Assembly: GCA_029239635.1 (NCBI GenBank)
Contig: JARBUN010000063.1
Coordinates: 1 to 33,488 of the forward strand
DNA length: 33,488 bases
Source of the DNA: Microbacterium sp.
GTDB lineage: Bacteria > Actinomycetota > Actinomycetes > Actinomycetales > Microbacteriaceae
Reading direction: 5' to 3'
This document shows positions 10,203 through 17,600 of this stretch, piece by piece. Within the stretch, counting starts at the first letter, position 1, and each line of letters opens with the position of its first letter. A program made the position numbers and the translations under genes. The notes beneath the pieces are model-generated. The model did not search any database. It had not been told where the DNA came from and was given only the letters and a program-made list of their open reading frames with translations.

Positions 10203-11231
10203 ATGGATTTCGGCGTCGTCCTGCAGACCAACCCGCCCGCCGCCCGGACGATCCAGCTCTCGCAGCTGGCCGAGGCGCATGGCTTCAGCCACGTCTGGAC
10301 CTTCGACTCGCACCTGCTGTGGGAGGAGCCCTATGTCGTGCACTCGGCGATCCTGGCCGCCACGCGGCGGGTGACCGTCGGCCCGTTCGTCACGAATCCC
10401 GCCACGCGCGACTGGACCGTCACCGCCTCCACGTTCGCCACGCTCAACGAGATGTACGGCAACCGCACGATCTGCGGTATCGGTCGCGGTGATTCGGCCG
10501 TGCGGGTGACGAACGGACGCCCGACGACGCTCAAGGCGCTGCGCGAGTCGATCCACGTCATCCGCGAGCTCGGCAACTCGCGCGCCGTCGAGTACAACGG
10601 CGCGACCCTGCAGTTCCCGTGGAGCCACGGCTCGAAGCTCGACGTCTGGGTGGCGGCCTACGGCCCGCTCGCCCTCAAGCTGACCGGCGAGGTGGGCGAC
10701 GGGTTCATCCTGCAGCTGGCCGATCTCGACATCGCGGAGTGGATGATCAAGACGGTCCGTCAGGCCGCCGAGAACGTCGGCCGCGACCCCGACGAGATCG
10801 CCTTCTGCGTCGCCGCACCGATGTACATCGGTGAGGACACGCCGGAGAGCCGGGCGCACATGCGCGAGCAGTGCCGGTGGTTCGGGGGGATGGTCGGCAA
10901 CCACGTGGCCGACATCGTCGCGAAGTACGGCGCCGGCTCCGACGTGCCCGCCGCTCTCACCGACTACATCGCGGGGCGCACGGGTTACGACTACAACTCG
11001 CACGGCAAGAGCGACAACGACCACGTCGACTTCGTGCCCGATGAGATCGTCGAACGCTTCTGCGTCCTCGGCACGGCGGAGGAGCACGTCGCCAAGCTCG
11101 AGAAGCTGCGCGCCCTGGGGGTCACGCAGTTCGCCGGCTACCTCCAGCACGACAACAAGGAGGAGACGATGCGCGTCTACGGCGAGACAGTGATCCCCGC
11201 ACTGTCCGAGCACCTGACGGCGAAGCGGTGA
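10203..11231 (+). CDS. LLM-class (F420-type) flavin-dependent oxidoreductase, TIGR03842-like
   Basis: A luciferase-like (beta/alpha)8 oxidoreductase of 342 residues. Typical segments are MDFGVVLQTNPPA at the start, FSHVWTFDSH (27-36), VTVGPFVTNPATRDW, GIGRGDSA and WVAAYGPLALKLTGEVGDG. The late insert GYDYNSHGKSDNDHVDF is characteristic of the TIGR03842 group, which is predicted to use F420 and is often found beside hydantoinases. The gene starts 11 bases after the hydantoinase stop at an ATG (10203), which excludes the longer upstream frame lying inside hydA. Its reaction is unknown. From position it could reduce or oxidise a ring before hydrolysis, or replace the missing dihydropyrimidine dehydrogenase. 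Confidence 0.85.
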   Translation: MDFGVVLQTNPPAARTIQLSQLAEAHGFSHVWTFDSHLLWEEPYVVHSAILAATRRVTVGPFVTNPATRDWTVTASTFATLNEMYGNRTICGIGRGDSAVRVTNGRPTTLKALRESIHVIRELGNSRAVEYNGATLQFPWSHGSKLDVWVAAYGPLALKLTGEVGDGFILQLADLDIAEWMIKTVRQAAENVGRDPDEIAFCVAAPMYIGEDTPESRAHMREQCRWFGGMVGNHVADIVAKYGAGSDVPAALTDYIAGRTGYDYNSHGKSDNDHVDFVPDEIVERFCVLGTAEEHVAKLEKLRALGVTQFAGYLQHDNKEETMRVYGETVIPALSEHLTAKR

Positions 11232-11238
11232 GCACACC

Positions 11239-12192
11239 GTGACCGATCAGGTCCTGACGCCGGGCGCGACCGAGGTCGTCGGGAGAGCCCGCTCATCGCG
11301 GGGACGCGCCGCGAGCGCCCGCGTCGGCTGGGGCGTGGCCGGGGTGATCGCGGTCGTCGTGTTCTGGGAGCTGTACAAATTCCTCGGACCGGCCGACGGC
11401 GTGACCGTGGGCGGAGACGGCTCCGCCGGGTCGGGCGTCATCCTGCTCCCCCGCACCCACGACCGCGCCATGCCGCACGTGTGGGACATGATCGCCCGGA
11501 TGTTCGCCCCCACCAGCGGGGGCGACACCCCGCCGCTGATCCTCTCGGTGGCCCAGGCGGCCGGAACGACACTCGGGCTCGCCGCCCTCGGATGGCTGAT
11601 CGGCGTCGTCGTCGGCTCGCTCCTCGGGGTCGCGATGCAGCGCTGGCGGCTCGTCGAGGCCGGGCTGCTGCCCTGGATCGTCGTCAGCCAGATCGTGCCG
11701 CTGATCGCTTTCGCCCCCGTCGTCAACGCGCTCGGCACGCAGATCGATCGCTCCGGCTTCCCCTGGCCGCAGTGGTTCTCGGTCGCCCTCATCGCTTCCT
11801 ACCTCGCGTTCTTCCCGGTCGCGGTCGGCATGCTCCGTGGGCTCGACGCCCCCGATGCCCTGCACCTCGACCTCATGCGGTCGAGCTCCGCCGGGTGGTG
11901 GCAGACGCTCGTGCACCTGCGCCTGCCCGCGGCCGTGCCGCACCTGCTCCCCGCGCTGCGTCTGGCCGCGGCATCCGCCGTCGTCGGCGCCGTCGTCGCC
12001 GAGGTGTCGATCGGCCTCCGCGGCGGGATCGGCCGCATGCTCATCCAGCTCGCGGGGCAGGCGTCGTCCGACCCCGCCGCCCCCTGGGCGCCCACCTTCG
12101 GCACCGTCGTGATGGGACTCGTCGCCGCCGGTGGCGTCGCCCTCATCGGTGTCGCCCTTCATCGTTTCCGTCGCGGGGAGGACACCGCATGA
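11239..12192 (+). CDS. ABC transporter permease (NMT1/THI5-type importer), first subunit
   Basis: A 317-residue inner-membrane permease of the BPD_transp_1/SsuC-TauC type. It has an N-terminal helix at about 28-47, a periplasmic-side stretch, then five helices. The coupling motif is around LMRSSSAGWWQTLVHLRLPAAVPHLLPALRLAA (here given by its EAA-like core at 210-240). GTG start at 11239, seven bases after the LLM stop; its TGA overlaps the ATG of the ATPase gene (ATGA, 12189-12192). It is longer than its partner at 12980 because of an inserted loop between the first and second helices (about 48-100). Confidence 0.88.
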   Translation: MTDQVLTPGATEVVGRARSSRGRAASARVGWGVAGVIAVVVFWELYKFLGPADGVTVGGDGSAGSGVILLPRTHDRAMPHVWDMIARMFAPTSGGDTPPLILSVAQAAGTTLGLAALGWLIGVVVGSLLGVAMQRWRLVEAGLLPWIVVSQIVPLIAFAPVVNALGTQIDRSGFPWPQWFSVALIASYLAFFPVAVGMLRGLDAPDALHLDLMRSSSAGWWQTLVHLRLPAAVPHLLPALRLAAASAVVGAVVAEVSIGLRGGIGRMLIQLAGQASSDPAAPWAPTFGTVVMGLVAAGGVALIGVALHRFRRGEDTA

Positions 12193-12983
12193 CCACCACC
12201 ACCGCCGTTCGAGCCCGCGGGCTCGGAAAGGTCTTCCCGAGCGCCGGCGGCGAGGTGATCGCACTCACCGACGTCGAGCTCGACATCGCCGCCGGGGAGT
12301 TCGTCTCGCTCATCGGCCCTTCGGGCTGCGGCAAGTCGACGCTGCTCCGCCTCATCGCCGACCTCGACTCGGCCACCAGCGGAGAGCTCACCCTCGCGGG
12401 CAAGACCGCACGGCAGGCCCGGCTCGACCAGGACTACGGCATCGCGTTCCAGCAGGCCGGGCTCCTCCCCTGGCGCACGGTGGCGGCGAACATCGCCCTT
12501 CCCCTCGAGCTGCACCGCTGGACCCGTGCCCGCCGCGACGCCCGCGTCGCCGAACTCGCCGCCCTCGTGGGCCTCACCGACTTCGTGGGGCGGTATCCCG
12601 ACCAGCTGTCCGGCGGCATGCAGCAGCGCGTCGCGATCGCCCGCGCCCTCGCGGCCTCGCCGAAGCTGCTGCTCATGGACGAGCCGTTCGGCGCCCTCGA
12701 CGAGATGACCCGCGAGCGCCTGCAGTCCGAGCTCGCGCGCATCGCCGCCGAGACCGGGGCGACGGTCGTCTTCGTCACCCACTCGATCCCGGAGGCGGTG
12801 TTCCTCTCCGATCGCGTCGTCGTGATGAGCCCGCGCCCCGGACGCATCACCGACGTCATCGACACCCGCCCGGGTCGAGCCCGCGACGACCTCCTCCGGG
12901 AATCGCCGGAGTACTTCGCGCGGGTCACCGCCGTGCGCGAAGCGCTCCACGGCGCGCCGCTTCACCGGGCGAACGAGCGATGA
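12189..12983 (+). CDS. ABC transporter ATPase (nitrate/sulfonate/pyrimidine-type)
   Basis: The 264-residue ATPase energises the importer. Walker A is GPSGCGKST at 43-51, the Q-loop QQAGLLPW at 88-95, the signature LSGGMQQR at 140-147, Walker B LLLMDEPFGALD at 160-171 and the switch histidine VTHS at 196-199. LLPW and DEPFGALD are typical of the SsuB/TauB/ThiZ group. The ATG overlaps the preceding stop and its own TGA overlaps the next ATG (12980-12983), so the three transporter genes are translationally coupled. Confidence 0.93.
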   Translation: MTTTTAVRARGLGKVFPSAGGEVIALTDVELDIAAGEFVSLIGPSGCGKSTLLRLIADLDSATSGELTLAGKTARQARLDQDYGIAFQQAGLLPWRTVAANIALPLELHRWTRARRDARVAELAALVGLTDFVGRYPDQLSGGMQQRVAIARALAASPKLLLMDEPFGALDEMTRERLQSELARIAAETGATVVFVTHSIPEAVFLSDRVVVMSPRPGRITDVIDTRPGRARDDLLRESPEYFARVTAVREALHGAPLHRANER

Positions 12984-13762
12984 CGGCCGCCCGGCTCCCC
13001 GGGTGGGTGCGGCTGCTCGCACCCCTCGTCGTCGGCCTCGCCGGACTCGCCGCCTGGTACGGCTTCGTCGCGTCCGGCAGCGCGCCGCGCATGCTCCCCG
13101 ACCCGTTCGCGGTGGCGGACGAGTTCGTCGCGCGCTTCGGCCTCATCGCCGAGGCGGCGGGTATCACGGGCACCAACGCCCTCGTCGGTCTCGTCGCCGG
13201 GAGCCTTCTCGCGATCCTCCTCGCCGCCCTCGCGGCGACCTGGCGTCCCGTCGACGGGATGACCGCCCCGCTCGTCGCCGCCCTCGCCGTCGTCCCCATC
13301 GTCGCCCTCACCCCGATCTTCAACACGATGTTCGGCGCGTCGAGCCAGTTCGGACGCCAAGCCGTCGCCGGGATCGCCGCCTTCGTCCCGGTGTTCGTCA
13401 ACACCCTCCGCGGCCTCCGCCAGACCCGCCCCGTGCAGCGCGATCTCTTCCGCTCCACCGCCGCGACCGGGGGGCAGACCTTCCTGCGCCTGACGCTTCC
13501 GACGGCACTGCCCCACCTCGTCACGGGCGTGCGGGTCGCGGCATCCCTCGCCGTCATTTCCGCCCTCGTCGCCGAGTACTTCGGCGGGCCGGCGGACGGC
13601 ATCGGCACCGCGATCGCCACCTACGCGAAGTCCGGACGCGCCTCCCTGGCGTGGGCGTTCGTGGGCGGGGGCATCGTCATCGGCCTCGCCTTCTTCCTCG
13701 TCACCTCGCTGCTCGAACGCCTCGTCACCCGCCGCCTCGGCGCGGGCCGTGCGCCGAGCTGA
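12980..13762 (+). CDS. ABC transporter permease, second subunit
   Basis: A 260-residue permease with six predicted helices. The first is at about 10-30, followed by PDPFAVADEF, a feature of SsuC/ThiX-type permeases. The coupling loop is at about 150-175 (FRSTAATGGQTFLRLTLP). It forms a heterodimer with the product of 11239-12192; a two-permease, one-ATPase, one-binding-protein layout is used by some importers of pyrimidine precursors and riboflavin. It starts at the ATG of the 12980-12983 overlap. Confidence 0.9.
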   Translation: MTAARLPGWVRLLAPLVVGLAGLAAWYGFVASGSAPRMLPDPFAVADEFVARFGLIAEAAGITGTNALVGLVAGSLLAILLAALAATWRPVDGMTAPLVAALAVVPIVALTPIFNTMFGASSQFGRQAVAGIAAFVPVFVNTLRGLRQTRPVQRDLFRSTAATGGQTFLRLTLPTALPHLVTGVRVAASLAVISALVAEYFGGPADGIGTAIATYAKSGRASLAWAFVGGGIVIGLAFFLVTSLLERLVTRRLGAGRAPS

Positions 13763-13834
13763 CCGGCATCCGCCCTCCGACGAAAGAGCCTGCACCACCC
13801 GACACACGCTCCACCCGAACCGGAAGGACCTTCC

Positions 13835-15007
13835 ATGAGACACAGCACCCGACGCACGCTCGGCGCGATCGCCGGCGTCGGCGTCGCCGCCCTCGCGCTC
13901 TCCGCCTGCTCCGGCGGCGGCTCCGCGCCCGCGGCATCCGACGCCGACTTCACCCCGCTCACCTCGGTGAAGCTGCAGCTGCAGTGGCTGCCGCAGGCGC
14001 AGTTCGCCGGCTATTACGTCGCTCTCGACAAGGGCTACTTCCAGGAGGAGGGCTTCGACAAGGTCGACGTCATCCCCTCGGGCGGCGACATCGTCCCGCA
14101 GGACGCCCTCGTCGCCGGGGACGTCGACTTCGCCGTCGCGTGGGTGCCGAAGGTGCTCGGCACCCTCGAGAACCAGGGCGTCGAACTGACCGACATCGCG
14201 CAGGTGTTCCAGAAGTCCGGGACGACCCAGGTGTCGTGGAAGGACTCGAACATCACGAGCGTCGACGACTTCGAGGGCAAGCGCATCGGTTCGTGGGGCT
14301 TCGGCAACGAGTGGGAGATCTTCGCGGCGATGGCCGACAAGGGTCTCGACGCCTCGACGGTGAAGATCACGACGCAGGACTTCTCGATGAACGCTCTTCT
14401 CGACAAGGACGTGGATGCCGCGCAGGCGATGACCTACAACGAGCTCGCCCAGTTGCTCGAGACGAAGAACCCGGCCACGGGAAAGCTCTACACGATGGAC
14501 GACATCAACGTCATCTCGTACGAGGACACCGCCGGAGCGATGCTCCAGGACGCCATCTGGGCCGACACGAAGCGCCTGTCCGACGACCCCGCCTACGCCG
14601 ACGCCGCCACGCGCTTGCTCAAGGCCGTCACGAAGGGCTGGGTCTTCGCCCGGGACAACCCCACCGAGGCCGCGGACATCACGTACAAGGCCGCGACCGC
14701 GCCGGGCGTCAACGCGTTCCCGGTGGGGCCCGTGCACCAGCTGTGGCAGATGAACGAGGTGAACAAGCTCATCTGGACCGGCGGGGACTTCGGCACGATC
14801 GACTCCGCCGCGTGGGACAAGACGGTCAAGGGCGCGCTCGCCGCGAAGAACCAGGACGGCCTCAACCTCATCACCACCGAGCCCGCCGAGTCGGCGCACT
14901 CGAACGAGTACATCGACAAGGCGCTGGCGGAGCTCAAGGACGAGGGGGTCACCGTCGACGGCACGTACACGCCGATCGACGTGACGCTCACCGAGGGCGG
15001 CCAGTAG
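13835..15007 (+). CDS. ABC substrate-binding lipoprotein, NMT1/THI5-like
   Basis: A 390-residue lipoprotein. Its signal peptide ends in the lipobox L-S-A-C with C25, followed by a Gly/Ser linker. The mature start VKLQLQWLPQAQFAGYYVALDKGYF is the classic NMT1/THI5-like opening, which in family members binds pyrimidine precursors (hydroxymethylpyrimidine, formylaminopyrimidine) or related heterocycles. That fits a cyclic-ureide operon better than sulfonate uptake does. RBS GGAAGGA precedes the ATG. A 72-bp spacer after the permease gene has no recognised element. A strong terminator follows directly. Confidence 0.9.
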   Translation: MRHSTRRTLGAIAGVGVAALALSACSGGGSAPAASDADFTPLTSVKLQLQWLPQAQFAGYYVALDKGYFQEEGFDKVDVIPSGGDIVPQDALVAGDVDFAVAWVPKVLGTLENQGVELTDIAQVFQKSGTTQVSWKDSNITSVDDFEGKRIGSWGFGNEWEIFAAMADKGLDASTVKITTQDFSMNALLDKDVDAAQAMTYNELAQLLETKNPATGKLYTMDDINVISYEDTAGAMLQDAIWADTKRLSDDPAYADAATRLLKAVTKGWVFARDNPTEAADITYKAATAPGVNAFPVGPVHQLWQMNEVNKLIWTGGDFGTIDSAAWDKTVKGALAAKNQDGLNLITTEPAESAHSNEYIDKALAELKDEGVTVDGTYTPIDVTLTEGGQ

Positions 15008-15008
15008 G

Positions 15009-15060
15009 ACGCACACTCGCGGGGCGGCCGGATGCCATCGGCCGCCCCGTCGCGTGCGTT
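15009..15060 (+). terminator. Strong hairpin terminator of the ureide operon
   Basis: The arms 15009-15030 and 15039-15060 pair almost throughout around an 8-base loop, with a 10-bp perfect GC core (15021-15030 with 15039-15048). It begins two bases after the stop codon. Confidence 0.85.
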
Positions 15061-15096
15061 CGGGGTTCTCGCCGGGAGGCGTGGTTTACTGACGCC

Positions 15097-16338
15097 GTGC
15101 CCCCCGAACCTCCCGCCGCCCATGCCCGCCGCCGCCCCGTGTCGGGCTGGCGCCGAGGACTGAAGCTCCTCGCGATCGGCCTCACCGTGGCCGTCGTCGC
15201 CGCGGTCGCCGTCGGCGGCTTCTATGCCTGGTCGCTGTCGCAGCGGCTGAAGGAGGCGGCGGTGGCGCTCCCCGATGCTCCATCCCAGGCCCCGTCCCTG
15301 AGCGAGTACTCGGGAGCGTTCGACGTGCTGATCGTGGGCACCGACGAGTGCGATGACCAGGTGAAGGACGACTTCGGCGAGCGCTGCAGCGACCCCGACG
15401 CCGAGGGCATCCGCAACGACGTCAACCTCCTCGTGCATGTGTCGGACGCGCCCCGCCGGGCGACGGTGGTCTCGTTCCCGCGCGACCTGCGGCTCGAGAT
15501 CCCCGAGTGCACGAACGAGGACGGCTCGGTGTCGTCCGGGGCGTGGAAGGCGTCGATCAACACGGCGTACGAGTCCGGCGGTCTCGCGTGCGTCGCGAGC
15601 ACGGTGTCGAACCTCACGGGCCAGCAGATCCCGTTCGCCGCCAAGGTCAGCTTCGGCAACGTCGTGAACATCACCGACGCCGTCGGCGGCGTCGAGGTGT
15701 GCATCGGCGGCGACGGCATCGACGACTACGACGCCGGCATCAACTGGGAACCCGGTCCCCGGGTCGTGCAGGGCTACGACGCCCTCGCGTTCCTGCGCAC
15801 GCGCAAGGGCATCGGCGACGGGAGCGACCTCGCCCGCATCGGGAACCAGCAGCAGTACCTCTCGCGCCTGTTGAACAAGGTGCGCAGCGACGAGGTGCTC
15901 ACCAATCCCGGGACGCTGCTGGGCCTCGCGAACACGGCGGTCAACAACGTCGTGCCGAGCGAGAGCCTCGCCGATCCCGTGCGCATCGCGCAGCTCGCGT
16001 ACACGCTGAAGGACGTCCCCCTCAGCGACACCACCTTCGTGCAGTACCCCGTGCTGACCGATCCCGACGACGACGACAAGGTGGTGCCCGACACGGACGC
16101 CGCCGCGGTGCTGTGGGACGCCCTCGCCCGGAACGCGCCCATCGCACTCACCGGCGAGCTCGGTGCGAACGAGGGCGTGACGCTGGACCCCTCTGCCCCC
16201 ACGGCCGAGCCGACGGCGCCCGAGACCCCGACCCCCGGAGCGACGGATGCCACCCCCGGTCCCGAAGTCGTGGAACTGCCGTCGAACGTCAGCGGCTCCA
16301 AGGCCGACCAGGCGACGTGTTCGCGCGGAAACGGCTGA
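15097..16338 (+). CDS. LytR-CpsA-Psr (LCP) family protein
   Basis: LCP proteins transfer lipid-linked glycopolymers (teichoic-acid-like or arabinogalactan-type) to peptidoglycan on the outer face of the membrane. The 413 residues comprise a short cytosolic N-terminus, one helix at about 23-45, an LCP domain at about 75-320, and a Pro/Thr-rich tail. Domain motifs are DVLIVGTD, RNDVNLLVHV (the family's R-x-D segment), VVSFPRDLRLEIP with the conserved Arg-Asp at 129-130, and ALAFLRTRKGIGDGSDLARI-NQQ (the family's R-T-R-K and G-D-x-x-R). The insert DECDDQVKDDFGERCSD carries two cysteines that may form a disulfide. GTG at 15097 is chosen because a T/A-rich TTTACT lies six bases before it. Probably monocistronic or read together with the GH3 gene 52 bases downstream. 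Confidence 0.9.
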   Translation: MPPEPPAAHARRRPVSGWRRGLKLLAIGLTVAVVAAVAVGGFYAWSLSQRLKEAAVALPDAPSQAPSLSEYSGAFDVLIVGTDECDDQVKDDFGERCSDPDAEGIRNDVNLLVHVSDAPRRATVVSFPRDLRLEIPECTNEDGSVSSGAWKASINTAYESGGLACVASTVSNLTGQQIPFAAKVSFGNVVNITDAVGGVEVCIGGDGIDDYDAGINWEPGPRVVQGYDALAFLRTRKGIGDGSDLARIGNQQQYLSRLLNKVRSDEVLTNPGTLLGLANTAVNNVVPSESLADPVRIAQLAYTLKDVPLSDTTFVQYPVLTDPDDDDKVVPDTDAAAVLWDALARNAPIALTGELGANEGVTLDPSAPTAEPTAPETPTPGATDATPGPEVVELPSNVSGSKADQATCSRGNG

Positions 16339-16390
16339 GCCCGCGCGCAAGGGTCCCTCGATCCGACCGTCCGTAGGGCAGCATCGAAGG

Positions 16391-17548
16391 GTGAAGACCG
16401 CCACACGGACCTCCGCCCTGCTCGTGCTCGCCGCCCTGACCCTCACCGGGTGCGTCCCCGAGCCGGCTCCGGCGCCGAGCCCGACGGCATCCCCGTCTCC
16501 GTCGCCGACTCCGACACCCACCCCCACTTCTGATCCCCTGGCCGGCATGAGCCTCGACGACAAGGTGGGACAGCTGTTCATGGTGGGCACGTCGGTGGAC
16601 GGTGCCGATCCGACCACCCTGTCGGCGGTCGCCGACGACCACATCGGCGGGATCTTCCTCCACGGGAGATCGGATGCCGGGGCGCAGGCGACCGCGGGAC
16701 TCGTGGCGACGTTCACCTCGGCGCAGGCCGCGGGCCAGCCGCTGCTGTGGGTGTCCACCGATCAGGAGGGCGGCTTAGTGCAGGTGCTGTCGGGGCCGGG
16801 GTTCGACGACATCCCGTCGGCCGTGGACCAGGGCCAGCAGGACGACGCGACCCTCCGCGGCAACGCCGCGACCTGGGGCGGGCAACTCGCCCAGGCCGGG
16901 GTCAACATGAACCTCGCGCCCGTGGCCGACATCGTCACGAGCCCCGAGACCGCGCAGAGCAACCCGCCGATCGGCGAGCTCGATCGGCAGTACGGCTACG
17001 ACGGGGCGACCGTGGCCGCCAAGGCCGGGGCGTTCGCCGCCGGGATGCGCGACGGCGGGGTGCTGCCCACCTTCAAGCACTTCCCCGGTCTCGGGCACGT
17101 CGGCGAGAACACCGACACGACCTCCGGCGTCACGGATGATCTCGTCACGGCCGACGGAGCCGACGTCGGCGTGTACACGACCGTGCTGCCGCAGGGACCG
17201 GCCGTGGTCATGCTGTCGACGGCGATCTACGACAAGATCGACGCCTCGGCGCCCGCAGCGTTCTCGCCCACGGTGGTCGGGGTTCTCCGGAACACGGTCG
17301 GCTTCGACGGAGTCGTGACCACGGACGACCTCTCGGCCGCGCAACAGGTGCAGGCGTGGTCGCCGGCCGACCGCGCCACCCTCGCCATCGAGGCGGGGAT
17401 CGACCTGCTCCTGGTCTCGGCGGATTCGTCGGTGTACCCCGCAATGCGCGACGCGGTCCGCTCGCGCGCGCAGGGCGACAGCGCGTTCGCGGCGAAGGTG
17501 GATGCCGCGGTGACCCGCATCCTGGCGGCGAAGGCGGCGATGCCGTAA
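16391..17548 (+). CDS. Glycoside hydrolase family 3 lipoprotein (NagZ-like beta-N-acetylhexosaminidase)
   Basis: A surface lipoprotein of 385 residues. The lipobox L-T-G-C with C21 is followed by a Pro/Ser/Thr spacer to about residue 47, then a GH3 N-terminal (beta/alpha)8 domain. STDQEGG (122-128) and KHFPGLGH (229-236, with the family's Lys-His substrate contacts) are clear. The nucleophile motif is TTDDLSA with D312, where many NagZ have SDDLSM. NagZ-type enzymes release GlcNAc from muropeptides, and this extracytoplasmic single-domain form fits wall recycling in Gram-positives. GTG at 16391 starts a standard signal peptide; the in-frame extension further upstream overlaps the LCP gene and is rejected. 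Confidence 0.9.
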   Translation: MKTATRTSALLVLAALTLTGCVPEPAPAPSPTASPSPSPTPTPTPTSDPLAGMSLDDKVGQLFMVGTSVDGADPTTLSAVADDHIGGIFLHGRSDAGAQATAGLVATFTSAQAAGQPLLWVSTDQEGGLVQVLSGPGFDDIPSAVDQGQQDDATLRGNAATWGGQLAQAGVNMNLAPVADIVTSPETAQSNPPIGELDRQYGYDGATVAAKAGAFAAGMRDGGVLPTFKHFPGLGHVGENTDTTSGVTDDLVTADGADVGVYTTVLPQGPAVVMLSTAIYDKIDASAPAAFSPTVVGVLRNTVGFDGVVTTDDLSAAQQVQAWSPADRATLAIEAGIDLLLVSADSSVYPAMRDAVRSRAQGDSAFAAKVDAAVTRILAAKAAMP

Positions 17549-17553
17549 GACGT

Positions 17554-17585
17554 CGCGCGGGCGGGGCCGGGGGCGTGGCCGCGCG
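17554..17585 (+). terminator. Possible terminator after the GH3 gene
   Basis: CGCGCGG at 17554-17560 pairs with CCGCGCG at 17579-17585, with extra GGCC/GGCC pairing possible inside. It ends one base before the hrpA -10, separating the two transcripts. The loop is large, so this is moderate support. Confidence 0.4.
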
Positions 17586-17586
17586 A

Positions 17587-17592
17587 TAGGCT
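17587..17592 (+). promoter_or_regulatory. -10 element of a leaderless promoter for hrpA
   Basis: TAGGCT lies 8 nt before the GTG at 17601. It is identical to the hexamers before pmt and the AKR fusion gene. Confidence 0.5.
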
Positions 17593-17600
17593 GAAAGGCT

